Part shown: one piece after another, positions 12,134 to 24,587 of the stretch
How positions within the stretch are numbered: position 1 is the stretch's first letter
Layout of the letters: every line of letters starts with the position of its first letter
Assembly (NCBI GenBank): GCA_026770585.1
Contig: MU646483.1
Span: 121,146-153,976 of the forward strand
Direction: 5' to 3'
Source of the DNA: Baffinella frigidus
Lineage: Eukaryota > Cryptophyceae > Cryptomonadales > Baffinellaceae
Length of the DNA: 32,831 bases
The notes under the pieces: generated by a model
The model's input: the letters and a program-made list of their open reading frames with translations, nothing else
Database searches by the model: none
What the model was told of the DNA's origin: nothing
Translations under genes and position numbers: made by a program

Positions 12134-12483
12134 GATATAGATAGATAGATAGATAGATAGATACAAAGATGGATATAAAGATAGAGAGGGTGCGCATGTG
12201 AGGCGTGTCTTGCTATGCCTCTGTCGGGTTGATTCACTCACCATTTTTGACTGACCGGGAAATTAACGCCCGGTCTCAACCACTTTGGTGCGACGAGAGC
12301 GAGTGGGGCAGAGAGGAGATACATCAAAACATATAGATTGGGATATATACATATGTGTGTGTGTGTGTGTATATAAATATACATATATATATATAAAAAA
12401 ATGTGTGTATATATCTTTCTATCTATCTTTCTATCTATCTTTCTATCTATCTTTCTATCTATCTATTTATGTGTATATATATA

Positions 12484-12514
<31 letters not shown>

Positions 12515-12517
12515 GCA

Positions 12518-12581
<64 letters not shown>

Positions 12582-12819
12582 GGCATAGCGAGAAAGAGAA
12601 AGAGATAGCGAGAGAGATGTATATAAGTAGAGAGATGGATGGTGGTCGGACCCTGATGGTAGTGAACCTGGTCGTGTTGTGCGGCTGCCGCGACGGCTCG
12701 AGCCGTAGAGAGAGAGAGAGGCATGGCAAGAGCGAGAGAGAGAGAGAGAGAGGGAGAAACATAGAGGCATACAGATCGAGCGAGAGAGAGAGAGCAGCAT
12801 AGCGAGAGAGAGAGAGAGA

Positions 12820-12880
<61 letters not shown>

Positions 12881-12960
12881 GGATTGAGTTCGGACCTTGA
12901 TGGTAGCGAACTTGGTCTTCTTGTGCAGCCGCCGCGACGGCTCGATATTATATATATATA

Positions 12961-13012
<52 letters not shown>

Positions 13013-14214
13013 GCACGCACGCACGCACGCACGCACACACACATATGTTTATGTATGGGCGGACCTTGATGGTCGCGAACTTGGTCTTCTTATGCGGCCG
13101 CCGCGACGGCTCGAGCGCCCCATCCTCTGCCCCCGTCGTCAGCGCCGGAACCTACCGTTTGGGGTTCGAGGTTTGAGCCACCGCTACCGAGTGAAGTGGG
13201 GGTTCGGGGAGGCTACAAGTGGGTTTCAAAGGGGTTTTAAAGCTTTCCACGTCCAGCCAAGAACCTTATTGTACGAGCAATTGTATGGTCGTGACTGTTT
13301 TTCAAAAACAATCGTGATACGTTTACAATGTACATGTAAACTTTACATGACCATGAAAAAAAAGTCACATCCAGAAAAATGCGTTCGAAAGTCGTAATTA
13401 GCACATAGACGGTCGCAGGTGCAATGTAATGGTTGTATAGATGGACGCACCCCCATTATTTCACCTCAGCGCGTCCGTTTTTTTTGCAAGCCATGAACTC
13501 TTCCGCGTGAACTTGTAAACGGCTACAATGCAGGAAGCTTCCCCAACGCTTCCCCAGCACCCCTGGTTTGTACTTGTCACGTCCAGGATGATGGGACCGG
13601 AATCCGGTCCCTTCCTTTAAACGAACCCCCACTTCGCTCGGTAGCGGACACCGGACTTCGAAGGGATTTCTAATAGCCCCTAAGCGATAAGACCTAGGAC
13701 CCTACGGTAGGCGATCCGTAGGGAGATAGGGGGGATTCCTACGGATAAGGTAACGGAAACTCGGGCTCTCAGAGCCCGAAAATCCCTTTGAAGGCCGCTG
13801 TGTGGGGTAGAGGGCTGGAGCGCCCCTCCATCTTCTGACCCCAGGAAGAGGAGGGCTGGAACCTGAAGAGGATCCACTGGAAATGATTATGTGGGTTTGA
13901 AAATGATTGTGTCAGTCACCCAAAGTGACTTAATCCGGGGATATCTTTCATTCAAAAGAAAACGGACCCCTGTATGTTCATAGGAGTTGGAAGAAGATTA
14001 ATTAGCGCCCTGAGTAAATTTAATTAGGGCAGAATCTAGTTTGATGGTCCTTTTTAAAAAAATAAACATGTTCCCGGATGAGACTCCACTTGAGAGCATC
14101 GCCTCTGCTATGTTCTGACCCCAGCAGGCCCGGCACCTGCTCGCCGTTGCATATGCTTGAGGGTTTTGGGCTTGAGGTTTGAGGTTTGAGGGTTGAGGTT
14201 TGAGGTTTGAGGTT

Positions 14215-14253
<39 letters not shown>

Positions 14254-16051
14254 GGTTGGGTGGAGGGTGTAGGGATGCATTTGCTGACCCCACCAGCACG
14301 CTGTGGTGTGGGATTTAGTATTTGGGGTTTCGGGTTTCGTATTTCGGGTTTCGAGTTCCAGGGTTTCGGGTTTCGGTTCCAGGGTTTCGGGTTTCGGGTT
14401 TCCGGTTTCGGGTTTCGGGGTTCGGATTTGGGGTTTGGGGTTTAGGGTCGGACCTTGACACCCATGATGGGGCTGATTCCGGGCGAGAAGCACTGCGGCT
14501 TGTTCTCTAGGTCCTGCTCGGTTTAGGTTTTAGGGTTTAAGGGTTATGGTTTGGGCTTTGGGGTTTAGGGTTTAGGGTTCAGGGTGAGGGCGTAGGGATG
14601 CAGGGCGAGGGTTGAGGGTGAGGATTTAGAGTGGAGGGATTTGACGCCCGCCGCCGTGTCACACGGTGATAAACATTACTCTCGTAGAACAACATGTCAC
14701 GTGAGAAACTAGGTAGAAACGATATTATTTTCCGGGTCATGTGGACGTTCACAACACATCCAACGCCACATGACGAGCACTTTGCATGTCTCGAAGAACT
14801 GGGCGAGTTCGCGGTTGGAGTGGTGATCTAGGGTTTCGGGTTTCGGGTAGACAAGACCAACAACTTTTAGAGTTGAGTCACCTTGTACGTCTCGAATAAC
14901 TGAATCATTTCGTGCGTTGGTGTTTATGATTCAGGGTGTGAATGGTGGTGTTTCGGCGGGTTCGGGAGTTCGGGCTAACCTTGTATGTGTCTCGAAGAAC
15001 TGGGCGGTTTCGCCCTTAGGTGGTGATTTCGGTTTCCGGGTTTCGGGTTTCGGGTTTCGGGTTTCAGGTTTCGGGTAGAGAAGACGCACACCTTTAGGGT
15101 TTCGTGCCGTGTAGGTCTCGAAGAACTGAGCGAGTTTGCTCTTGGAGTGGTGATTTAGGGTTTCGGCTTTCGGGTTTCGGGAGTGGGCACCTGCTTGGTG
15201 AGGCTATAGAGAGCGAGAGCGCGCGCGAGAGAGAGAAAGAGAGAGACACAGAGAGAAAGAGAGAGAAAGAGATAAATAGAGAAAGAGAGAGATAGAAAGA
15301 GAGAGAAAGAAAGCGCGCGAGAGATAGAGAGAAAGAGAGAGATAGAGAAAGAGAGAGAGAGATAGAAAGAGATTCCACACCTTGTACGTCTCGAAGAACT
15401 GGGCGATTTCGCGCTTGGAGAGGTGGATCCGGGTTCCGGGTTCCGGGTTTCGGGTAGAGAAGAAGCACAACTTTAGGGTTAAGTCACCTTGTACGTCTCG
15501 AAGAACTGAGCGATCTCGCGCTTGGAGTGATCGTCAACATCCACCAGATCCTGCACCTCGTCCCAGCGGGGATCCCCGTCCACCACCTGCCAGTATACGG
15601 CGTAAGTCGACTGTGCGTGCGTATATGACCCTAATACGTGACATTATATACTGGTAGTACGTGTACATATACGTATGCATGTATGCACTTTTACGTATAT
15701 TTCACATCGACGTCGACCAGATCCTGAACCTCTTCCCAGCGGGGATCCCCGTCCATCAACTGCCAGGTTATGAGGTAACCGAGACAGATTATGAGGCAAT
15801 ATACGGCGTCAGTCAACTGTGCGTGCGTATATGACTCCAATACGTGACAGTATACACTAGTAGTACGTGTACATATACGTATGAATATACGTACTTATAC
15901 GTATATTTCACGTCAACGTCGACCAGATCCTGCACCTCGTCCCAGCGGAGATCCCCGTCCACCACCTGTAGGTTATGAGGCGTACGTCGACTGTGCGTGC
16001 GTATATGACTCCACCATGTGTCAGTATATACTTGTAGTACGTGTACATATG

Positions 16052-16098
<47 letters not shown>

Positions 16099-19000
16099 GC
16101 ATTTGGGGTTTATGGTTTGGGGTATGGGGTATGGGGTATGGGTTCTAGGTTTCAGGGTTCAGGGTTCAGGGTTTAGGGTTTAGGGTTCAGGGTTCGGGGT
16201 TTAGTGTTTAGTGATTATTGTTTCGTGTTTCGTGTTTCGTGTTTAGGGTTTGGTGTTTAGGATTTAGGGTTTAGGGCCCAGGGTTCAGTGTTTAGTGCTT
16301 AGGGTGGAAGTTGGTGCTTAGGGTTGAGGGTTCGAGAGTAGCGCGAGGAGGTTGTGAGCCTTGCGCGTCGCATCAGCCATCCGCACCCGGAGGCCAAAGG
16401 CCCACGTTTCGGGACCACCATAATATGGTCATGGCAAGGGCCATGTCTTTTCGCACCTTGATGAGAAACTAACCCATTTCCTCTAATTTCGCGAAATTAT
16501 CGAAGAAGACCCCAAATTTGAATGTTTTACACGGAATAAAGACAAGTACACACACGAATTTAAAAGGACGTGGACCTGTTCGCGTCCGTGTGCGGGTTCA
16601 GCCGCGGCGGGTGCGTCGTCAGGCGCATTGACTTTCGAATTACTCATCTCCAGGCGTGAGAGTCAAGAAGAGGGAGAAGAACAAGGGGTACCGCAACAAG
16701 CTTCTGATCCTCGCCCGTCTCATCTCTTTCCCTGATATCTCACCACGAGAGACAGGTTATGAGGTATCCGGGAAAGAAGACAGGTTATGAGTTTACCGCG
16801 AGGAGCTTCTGGTCCTCGCCCTTCTCATCAGCCATGTTCAGCGCTCCCACGATCCGCACGTCCGCCATCGTCCCTGTATTCACGGACGTTATCAGTCACG
16901 TCCACCCCGGTTTCACGGACGTAATCAGTCACGTCCGCAACACACCCTGATTTTGCGGACGCGACAGTACAGTCACGTCCGCCATACTGCCTAGCGGACG
17001 CGATGAGTCACGTACTGCCTGGTGTCAGCGCCCCCACGATCCGCACGTCGGCCATCGTCCCTGCGTTTCGGGACAAGATCAGTGGTCACGTCCGCCAATG
17101 GTAGCTGCCTGGACGGACGCGATCAGCAGTCACGTCCCCCAATAGTACCTGTTTTCACGGACGCGATCAGTCACGTCCGACACACTCCCTGGTTTCGCGG
17201 ACGCGACCGTACAGGATCAGTAGCTTCTTGGGACGCGACACTTCTGTCACGTCCGCCATATACGATCAGTCACGTCCCTGCTTGATGGGACGCGATCAGC
17301 TACGTCCACCCCTGGTTACACGGACGTGATCAGTCACGTCCGCCATATACGATCAGTCTCGTCCGCCATATACGATTAGTCTCGTCCGCCATCGACCCTA
17401 TTTTCACGGGACGCGATCAGTCACGTCCGCCCTGGTATCAGGGACGCGATCAGTCACGTCCGCCATCGTCCATACTTTCACGGACACGATCAGAAGTCAC
17501 TTCCACCAATAGTCCCTGGTTTCAGGGACACGGCCAGTAGCTTCTTGGGACGCGACAGTCTCCGTCTGCGCACATAAGAGTCTAGAAGAGTCTAGAAGGG
17601 TCCATAACAGTTCGGAAGGGTCTGGAAGGGTCTGGACGGGTCTGGAAGGGTCTAGAAGGTTTTTGGACGTGTTTGAAGGGTTTATAAGGGTCTAGAAGGG
17701 TCTACACGGGTTGAGAATGCACCAGGGGTGGTGGAGTAGGAGGACATGCCAATGATGTCGAGCGGGTCGCCATCGCCGCAGAGAGCTAAGTTCAATAGAA
17801 TTCTCAAGGATTTCGAAGGGTTTCGAAGGTTCTAGAAGGGTCTAGAAGGGCCCAAACGGGTCTAGAAAGGGTTAGAAGGGTCTAGCAGGGCTCAGAAGGG
17901 TTCACAAATTACCTGGGGTGATGGAGTAGGAGGACATGACAATGATGTCGAGGGGGTCGCCATCGCCGCAGAGGGTCCGCGGGATGAACCCGTAGTCCCC
18001 CGGGTAGAAGATCGAACTGCAAACACCCCACGTTCAGGGGCAAAGGAGTTTAGGGTTTCGGGTTTAGGATTGAGGGTTTATAGTTCAAGGTGTAGGGTCT
18101 CCGTCTCCGCAGAGCGTACGCGGGAACTCGTAATCCCCCGGGTGGAAGATCGTACTGCAATTGGGAGGCGTGTTTAGGGTTTAGGGTTAGAGCTGTAAGC
18201 CCCAGTAGTAAGATAAATCACTGCTCAGAAGACTGAGAGTGATAAAGCAGAAGAAGAAGAAGAAGAAGAAGTCGACGAAGAAGAAAAAGCAGAAGCAGAA
18301 GCAGAAGAAGAAGAAGAAAAAACCGAAGAAGAAAAAGAAGAAGAAGAAAAAGAAGAAGAAGAAGATGCAGAAGAAGAAGCAAAAAAGGAAGAAGAAACAC
18401 GCCACGCCACCCCTTCACATTTCAAACCGCACGGTTTCTGACTGGGTGGTACACACGAGAGCATGTTGGGTATGTCCTCGAAAGACCGGGTGTCTACTTG
18501 TACTTGAAAGAGGCACCGTGGTGCATCACGTATGCTGAACCAATCACGCCGAAACCGCAGAGTGGTTCCGGTGGTATCGAGGAGTGGTCTCTTTCCCGCT
18601 CCGTGGCTGACGGATTGGTACCAGGCACCAAGAACCACTGTCTGATGCCCACACAGAGGCGTGGAACAAGTAGCACTCGGAGTTGAGGTTCCCCGGCTGG
18701 CCTACACCTCAAACCCTACGCCCAACCCCCACAACACTTGACCCTAAACCCCTGCCGCGGGAAAGGTAGACGGTGGCCCAGCCTGTGGAGAACGCTACGG
18801 TAGCCTATCCCGTATGCTCAATTAATCAATCAACCAATCAACGGGCCCGCCTCAGAGCCGGTCAGAGAAACAGGTTTTGAGGTCTCGAAATGCACAGGTT
18901 ATGAGACAGACCTGTGGAGGACGCGGTCGAGGGCGAGGAATCCCGTGTCCTTGTCCCCCGAACGAACCTCGATGTGTGTCGAACGGGTCTCCATCCCCGT

Positions 19001-22000
19001 ACAGAAGGGTCTAGAAATGTCTGGAATAGCCTCGAAGGTTCTAGAAGGGTTTCGAAGGTTCTAGAAGGACCTGTGGAGGACGCGGTCGAGGGTGAGGAAT
19101 CCCGTGTCCTTGTCCCACTCGTACTTGTTCGCATCTCCTGAACGGACCTCGATGTACGCGCACGTCAGCTGCGTTTCGGGAGGACACAGGTTATGAGGAA
19201 CCACGGATAGAGACAGGTTGTGAGGAATGAGAGAGAAAGACGTTTGTTACGAAGCGGGAGGTTGACGTCGGGACCAAGCGTTCCGAGACCTGAGAGGAGC
19301 GAAGCAGGGGGGTGATGAATGGTTGGGGGTTGCGGGTTGGCACCTCGGGGCGGTCGGTCGGAGTCCCGGTCATGTCGTGGCCCACCTCGTACACGTTGCC
19401 CACCTGCTTTAGAGATTATGGTTTAGGGTTCAGGGTGTAGGGTGTGGAATTTAGGGTTAAGGTCTTAGGGTTTAGGGTTTAGGGTTTAGGGTTCAGGGTT
19501 AAGGGTTTAGGGTTCAGGGTTTAGGGTTCAGGGTTTAGGGTCCAGAGTGAGAGCTCGATGACATTACCCACCTGCGCCATACCCACCATTTCTCAACTTC
19601 CCACCAGAATATTTCAGTCGGGCAATTGAGATAATTTCCCGGCAAAACCCTCCCAACATGGCTGCCGTGTTGGTGCTAGCAAACGTACCAAAACGTTTGC
19701 TGCAGTCTGGCGGCAGGTATAGCTTGCCAGGGTGTTGAGGAGTTGCCTGCACAATATCGAATCGGATGGAGTCGCAACGTACGGCTCGAGAGAAATAAAG
19801 AAGGCGACTGAGGATGGAGTAGGGAGTCGCACCGTGGGGAGATCCTCGGTCCTGGTTTTCTCCTGCCAGCACACACACGTCGCGATCAGAATGCAGCGAG
19901 GAAAATGAGATCAGAATGCAGGCAGGAAAATGAGATGAGGCTGCTCACCGGATCGGGCGATGCGCACCTCTGGCGTGTGCACTTGACGGCAGGCTGCCTC
20001 TTCACACTTGACAATCGCCTCTACGTAGACTGTGGTGATAACCACAGTCTACCTTTGAATACTCTCGCTTGACATTTGGCATGCACGTTTAACCTTTTAG
20101 ATGAGAGTAGATGAGGTAGCATAGCTCTGCCTCACGTGGGTCTCTCTGCTATCCTCAAATTGACACGCTGGGAGAGCGGTACAAATTCGTCGACTTTCCC
20201 GCTCCAAAGAGCCCGGGCCCACCAAATCGCGTCGCCCAAATAGACCGTGCGCGAGAGCTGGGTAGCGCGACTGGGCACATTCTTCTCACATTCTTCTCGT
20301 CGCCATTCCGTAGGGTTCTACCGTATGCAATCCCGTCGGGTGATGCGGAATGCCGTAATCAGGTTGACGCCGGAATTAGGGCGTCCACCCTTACATTGTT
20401 CTCGTCGAACATCTTGATGGAGGCCTGAAGCTCCTTGAGCGGACTCCAATAACCCATAATTGAATGGTCCATAGGACCCTACGGTAGGCAACCCGTAGAG
20501 AAACAGAGCGGTCCCACGGATGCCCTAACCGAAACTTGGTTGATACCCAACAAAGATGCCCTTGGTAGCCCGCTGTGTGGCGGAAGTGGGTACATTGTTC
20601 TCATCGAACATCTTGATCGAGTCCTCCAGCTCCTTGAGCGCGGCCGCCTTGTCCCCCCACGAACGGATCTTCACCCACTTCGGCGTCTGCGCACGAGCCC
20701 CAGGAATCAGTCAACCGTGTAATTAGTCAACTGGCGTGAGGCTGTGATTAGTCAACTGGCGTGAGGCTCTCGAGGGTAGTCCTGAGGCGAGCGGCTACGA
20801 TGTGCTATGCTATGCTACGATGTGCTATGCTATGCTATGTCGCAGGGTTGGAGGAGTCAGCCGTGTCCCCCCACCAACAGATCTTCACCCACGTCGGCGT
20901 CTGCGCACGTTCCGGTGTGGGGTTTAGAGGTTAGAGGTTGACTGAACCGGAACGGCGGTTAACTGCACCGTTCCGGTTAACACTCGCATCTCCCCCTGAT
21001 TCGGCGTCTCTCAACAAGAGCCCCCAGTACCGGTTTAGGGTGTGGTGTGCAGGGTAAGGGTGTAGGGTTTACGGTTGAGGGTTGAGGGCGACGAGTCCCT
21101 CGTCCGACGATTAACTGAACCGGGCAGGGTTTGTACCGCGGGGGTAACTAGTCCGGGCAGGGTTAGTACCAGGAAACGCTCCAAGTCGTCAATGCAAGCT
21201 CCAACTAGTCACCGAAAGCGAGTTGATGGTCAAAATTGAATTGGTCAACTCGAATGGGACAAATGTGGCGGGATTCGAATCAGTCAACGGAAGCATGGAT
21301 TCGTCAATTTTGGCGGGACTGACCGTGGGCGAGGACTCGAGGGATTTGTAAAGCTCGAAAAACTGCTGGATCTCCGCCTTGATGTGCATCGGCACGTCCT
21401 TGATGTCCTGGTTTAGGTTTAGGGTTCGGATTAGAGTTGAGGCGTTTCATCCGGGAAATCTATTTTTCTTTCAGAATCTGGCAACGAAAATAACAACACA
21501 AATGCTTGAATGTTACTGTAAGAACGAACTATGTAGTAATTTTCGATGCCAGATCCGAAAGGGGGGAAAAAATGCCAGATAAGTTGAGGGGGTGGGTTTT
21601 GGGTTTTGGGTTCAGGGTTGGGGGGTTGCAGGGGGGGGGTGTCCTGCGGTCCGGGAGAATTCATTTTGGCAGTGTGCCTGTCCATCGCGTCATGCCCCTA
21701 TCTCCCTCCCTCCCTCCCTCCCTTCCCTCCCTCATTCGCTCGCTCGCTCGCTACCTTCATTCCCCTCAATTGCTCCCTCCCTCCCTCCCTTCATCTCTCT
21801 GTCCCTCCCTCCCTCTCTCTCTCTCTCCCTCCCTCCTTTCCTCCCTCCCTCCCTCCCTCCCTCCCTGTCTGCCGCCCTCTCTCTCTCCCTCTCTCAACCA
21901 CTCTCACTCACTCTCGCTCACACTCTTTTTCTGCGCATGAAAGCTTGCAAAGGGTTGTAAAGGTCGAATGCAAAGGTCGAAACCAACGCAAGCGTTTGCG

Positions 22001-24549
22001 CAGAATCGCTTGGTCGAAAATGGGAATAGCGGTCAGTTCACAATTTGTGACTACTTTGTGAAATAATCGAGTTGTTTTATCTTGAAATTGACGGGGAAAG
22101 TCAATTATAATGTTCTAGAATGTTCTGTGACCCCGCCCATATGGGCGGGGATAAGGTGTCGGTTTGTCATCAATGACACAGGACGAGCGGGGCTAGTGTT
22201 ATAGTGTTACAGTGTTATAGTGTTATAGTGTTATAGTGTTTTAGTGTTATGGTGATGTAGTGTTTCAGTGTTATAGTGTTATAGTGTTATAGTGTTATAG
22301 TATTATAGTATTATAGTGTTATAGTGTTTGGGGGTTAGGGTGCTGGAGAGCATGACACCCGACGAGCGCGGCTCGGACGCCACCACCCCGATCACCTTTC
22401 TTTCGTCTTCAGTGTTCAGTGTTCAGTGTTCAGTGTTAAGTGTTGAGGGTTTAGGGTTTGGGGGTTTAGAGTTTAGGGTTTAGAGTTTTGTGATGAGGGT
22501 TTAGTGTTCAGGTTTGGGGTGTAGGGTTGAGGGTTTGGGGTCAGAGACCATGACACCCGACGAGCGGGGCTAGTGTTGTAGTGTTCAAGTGTCGTAGTGT
22601 CGTAGTGTCGTAGTGTTATAATGTTGTAGTGTTATAGTATTATAATTTTTTAGTGTTATATTGTTATATTGTTATAGTGTTACAGTGTTACAATGGTGCA
22701 GTGGTCAAGGTTGATGGTGTGGGTTGAGGCAGACCATGACACCCGACGAGCGAGGCTCGGACGCCACCACCGCGATGAGCTTCGCGTCACCCCCCTTCTC
22801 GTCCTGCGCTCCGCATTCCCCGTTACTACCCAGGAGGGCTCAACCTCAGATGGCTCCAATAACGCACTCCTCTGGTGCAGGCATCTATTATCAAAGTCGT
22901 TTCCCCCCTTGCGCTGTAGGTTCTGGGTTTTAGGATTTAGGTTTGAGAGTGAGAGACCTCTCGTCGTGGGATGCGGGTTACGCATGAGGTATCGTGTTTT
23001 AGGGTTTAGGGTTAAGGGTTTAGGCTGAGGGTTGCAGGGTTCAGGGGGAGCGTCTCGACTACTATCTAATTTCGAAACACGACAGAATCTGCCCCGCTAT
23101 CTTAGGCCCCCCACGCGGAAGGTAAGGGTGTATATGCTATTTGAGGAATCAAATGATGCTATCTTACGCCTTTTTATCAAGACAGATTGAGGTATGTTGC
23201 GAGATGAGATCAGCTTTGTGCCGCCCCCCTTCTCGTCCTGGGACGCATTTTAAGGTTTAGGGTTTAGGGTTTAGGGTTTAGGCTGAGGGGTTTAGGGTTC
23301 ACGGGGGGCGTCTGTTATTCCACCTCACGTGTGTATGCACCGTCACAGTTTTTCGTGGCTTAACAAGAGCATCCAGTCGAGGCCAGAAGAGGGAGTATTT
23401 TAAATGTGGGGTTATTAAATTATGTACCAGTCACGGGCGGGCTTGGTCACGTAGCTGACCAAACTCGCCTATTTATGTGAAAATTACTACACACCGCTTC
23501 CCCCCCCTTCTTGTAAAGGAATCCCTGTTTTAAAATAGTCATATTTGTAGCTTCGATTGGATTGGCTGGATATGTGGCCATGTGGCGAACACATCCACGC
23601 TACTTTCCTATCCTGGTGCAAAACATTCCCCCAGGTTTCGCGATGAAAAGCTACTGACGCTATGCGGGAGACTTCGCATCCCGCGACAAAACGTTTCCCC
23701 TGGTTCAGCGAGGAGAAAGTACTCTAGCCACACAGCGGGCTACGAAGGGATTTTCGGGCACTCAGTGCCCGAGTTTCCGTTACCTTATCCGTAGGAACCC
23801 CCCTATGCCCCTACGGGTTGCTTACCGTAGGGTCCTAGGTCTTATCGCTTAGGGGTTACACTGTACATGTATTCCAAATCCCTTGGAAATCCGGTGGGTG
23901 GGTAGGCGGGTGAATCCACGTCCATCACGGCACATGCACGGTGCTTCCCTATCCTGGTACAAAACCTTCCCCCCTGGTTCAGCGATCTCAAGGATCTCAA
24001 GGTAAGCGGGGGACGTGCCGCCATGTCCATGACGCCACATCCACGTTTCTTTTCTATCCTGGAACAAACCGTTTGCTCACGCCTAGCAATGAGAGGCTAG
24101 AGAGAAGGTAGGCGGGGAGACGTGACCGGTCCACTGAAATCATGTCGGCGATGAGGTGGATCCGGACCAGTTGGTTGTCAATCCAGAACTCTCTCCCTCT
24201 AGGTGGGAAGACGTGCCACTGCATTCAGGGGGAATTGACTTTTGGCAACCCCTTGCAAGAATGTGGCGTGGTAGGTGGGGGGACGTGCCTCCATGTCCAT
24301 GACCCCCACGATGCGGCAGTCGGCCACCACCCCTGCCGCGCGATCTCAGTTCAATGATAACCGATGGGGGCGTGCATGATAAGTGATGGGAGCGTTCATG
24401 GTCAACCGTGTTGATGGTCAAATCCCCTGCCGGCAGGGGGGGGGGCGATCGAGTGAGTGAGTGAGTGGGTGTGTGCGCGAATGTGTGTGTGAGGGACAGG
24501 GAGAGAGCGAGAGCGAGAGCGAGCGAGAGAGAGAGAGAAAGAGAGAGAG

Positions 24550-24587
<38 letters not shown>

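Noticed and set aside
12463-13044. Long open frames of Ser/Leu, Thr/His or Cys/Val repeats
   Set aside because: Translations of CT, CA and GT microsatellites with no stop codons; not proteins.
16880-17560. CRISPR array
   Set aside because: The repeats are imperfect, have no constant spacer length, and the units derive from an adjacent exon border in a spliced eukaryotic gene.
18187-18538. Lys-rich or Phe/Leu-rich open frames
   Set aside because: Translations of the GAA tract in different frames.
24130-24205. [18 protein letters not shown] as the PPase metal-site exon
   Set aside because: It lacks the D97 and K104 equivalents, and the exon at 22735-22803 fits perfectly in phase and motif. 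It looks like a diverged copy of the exon 6 region.
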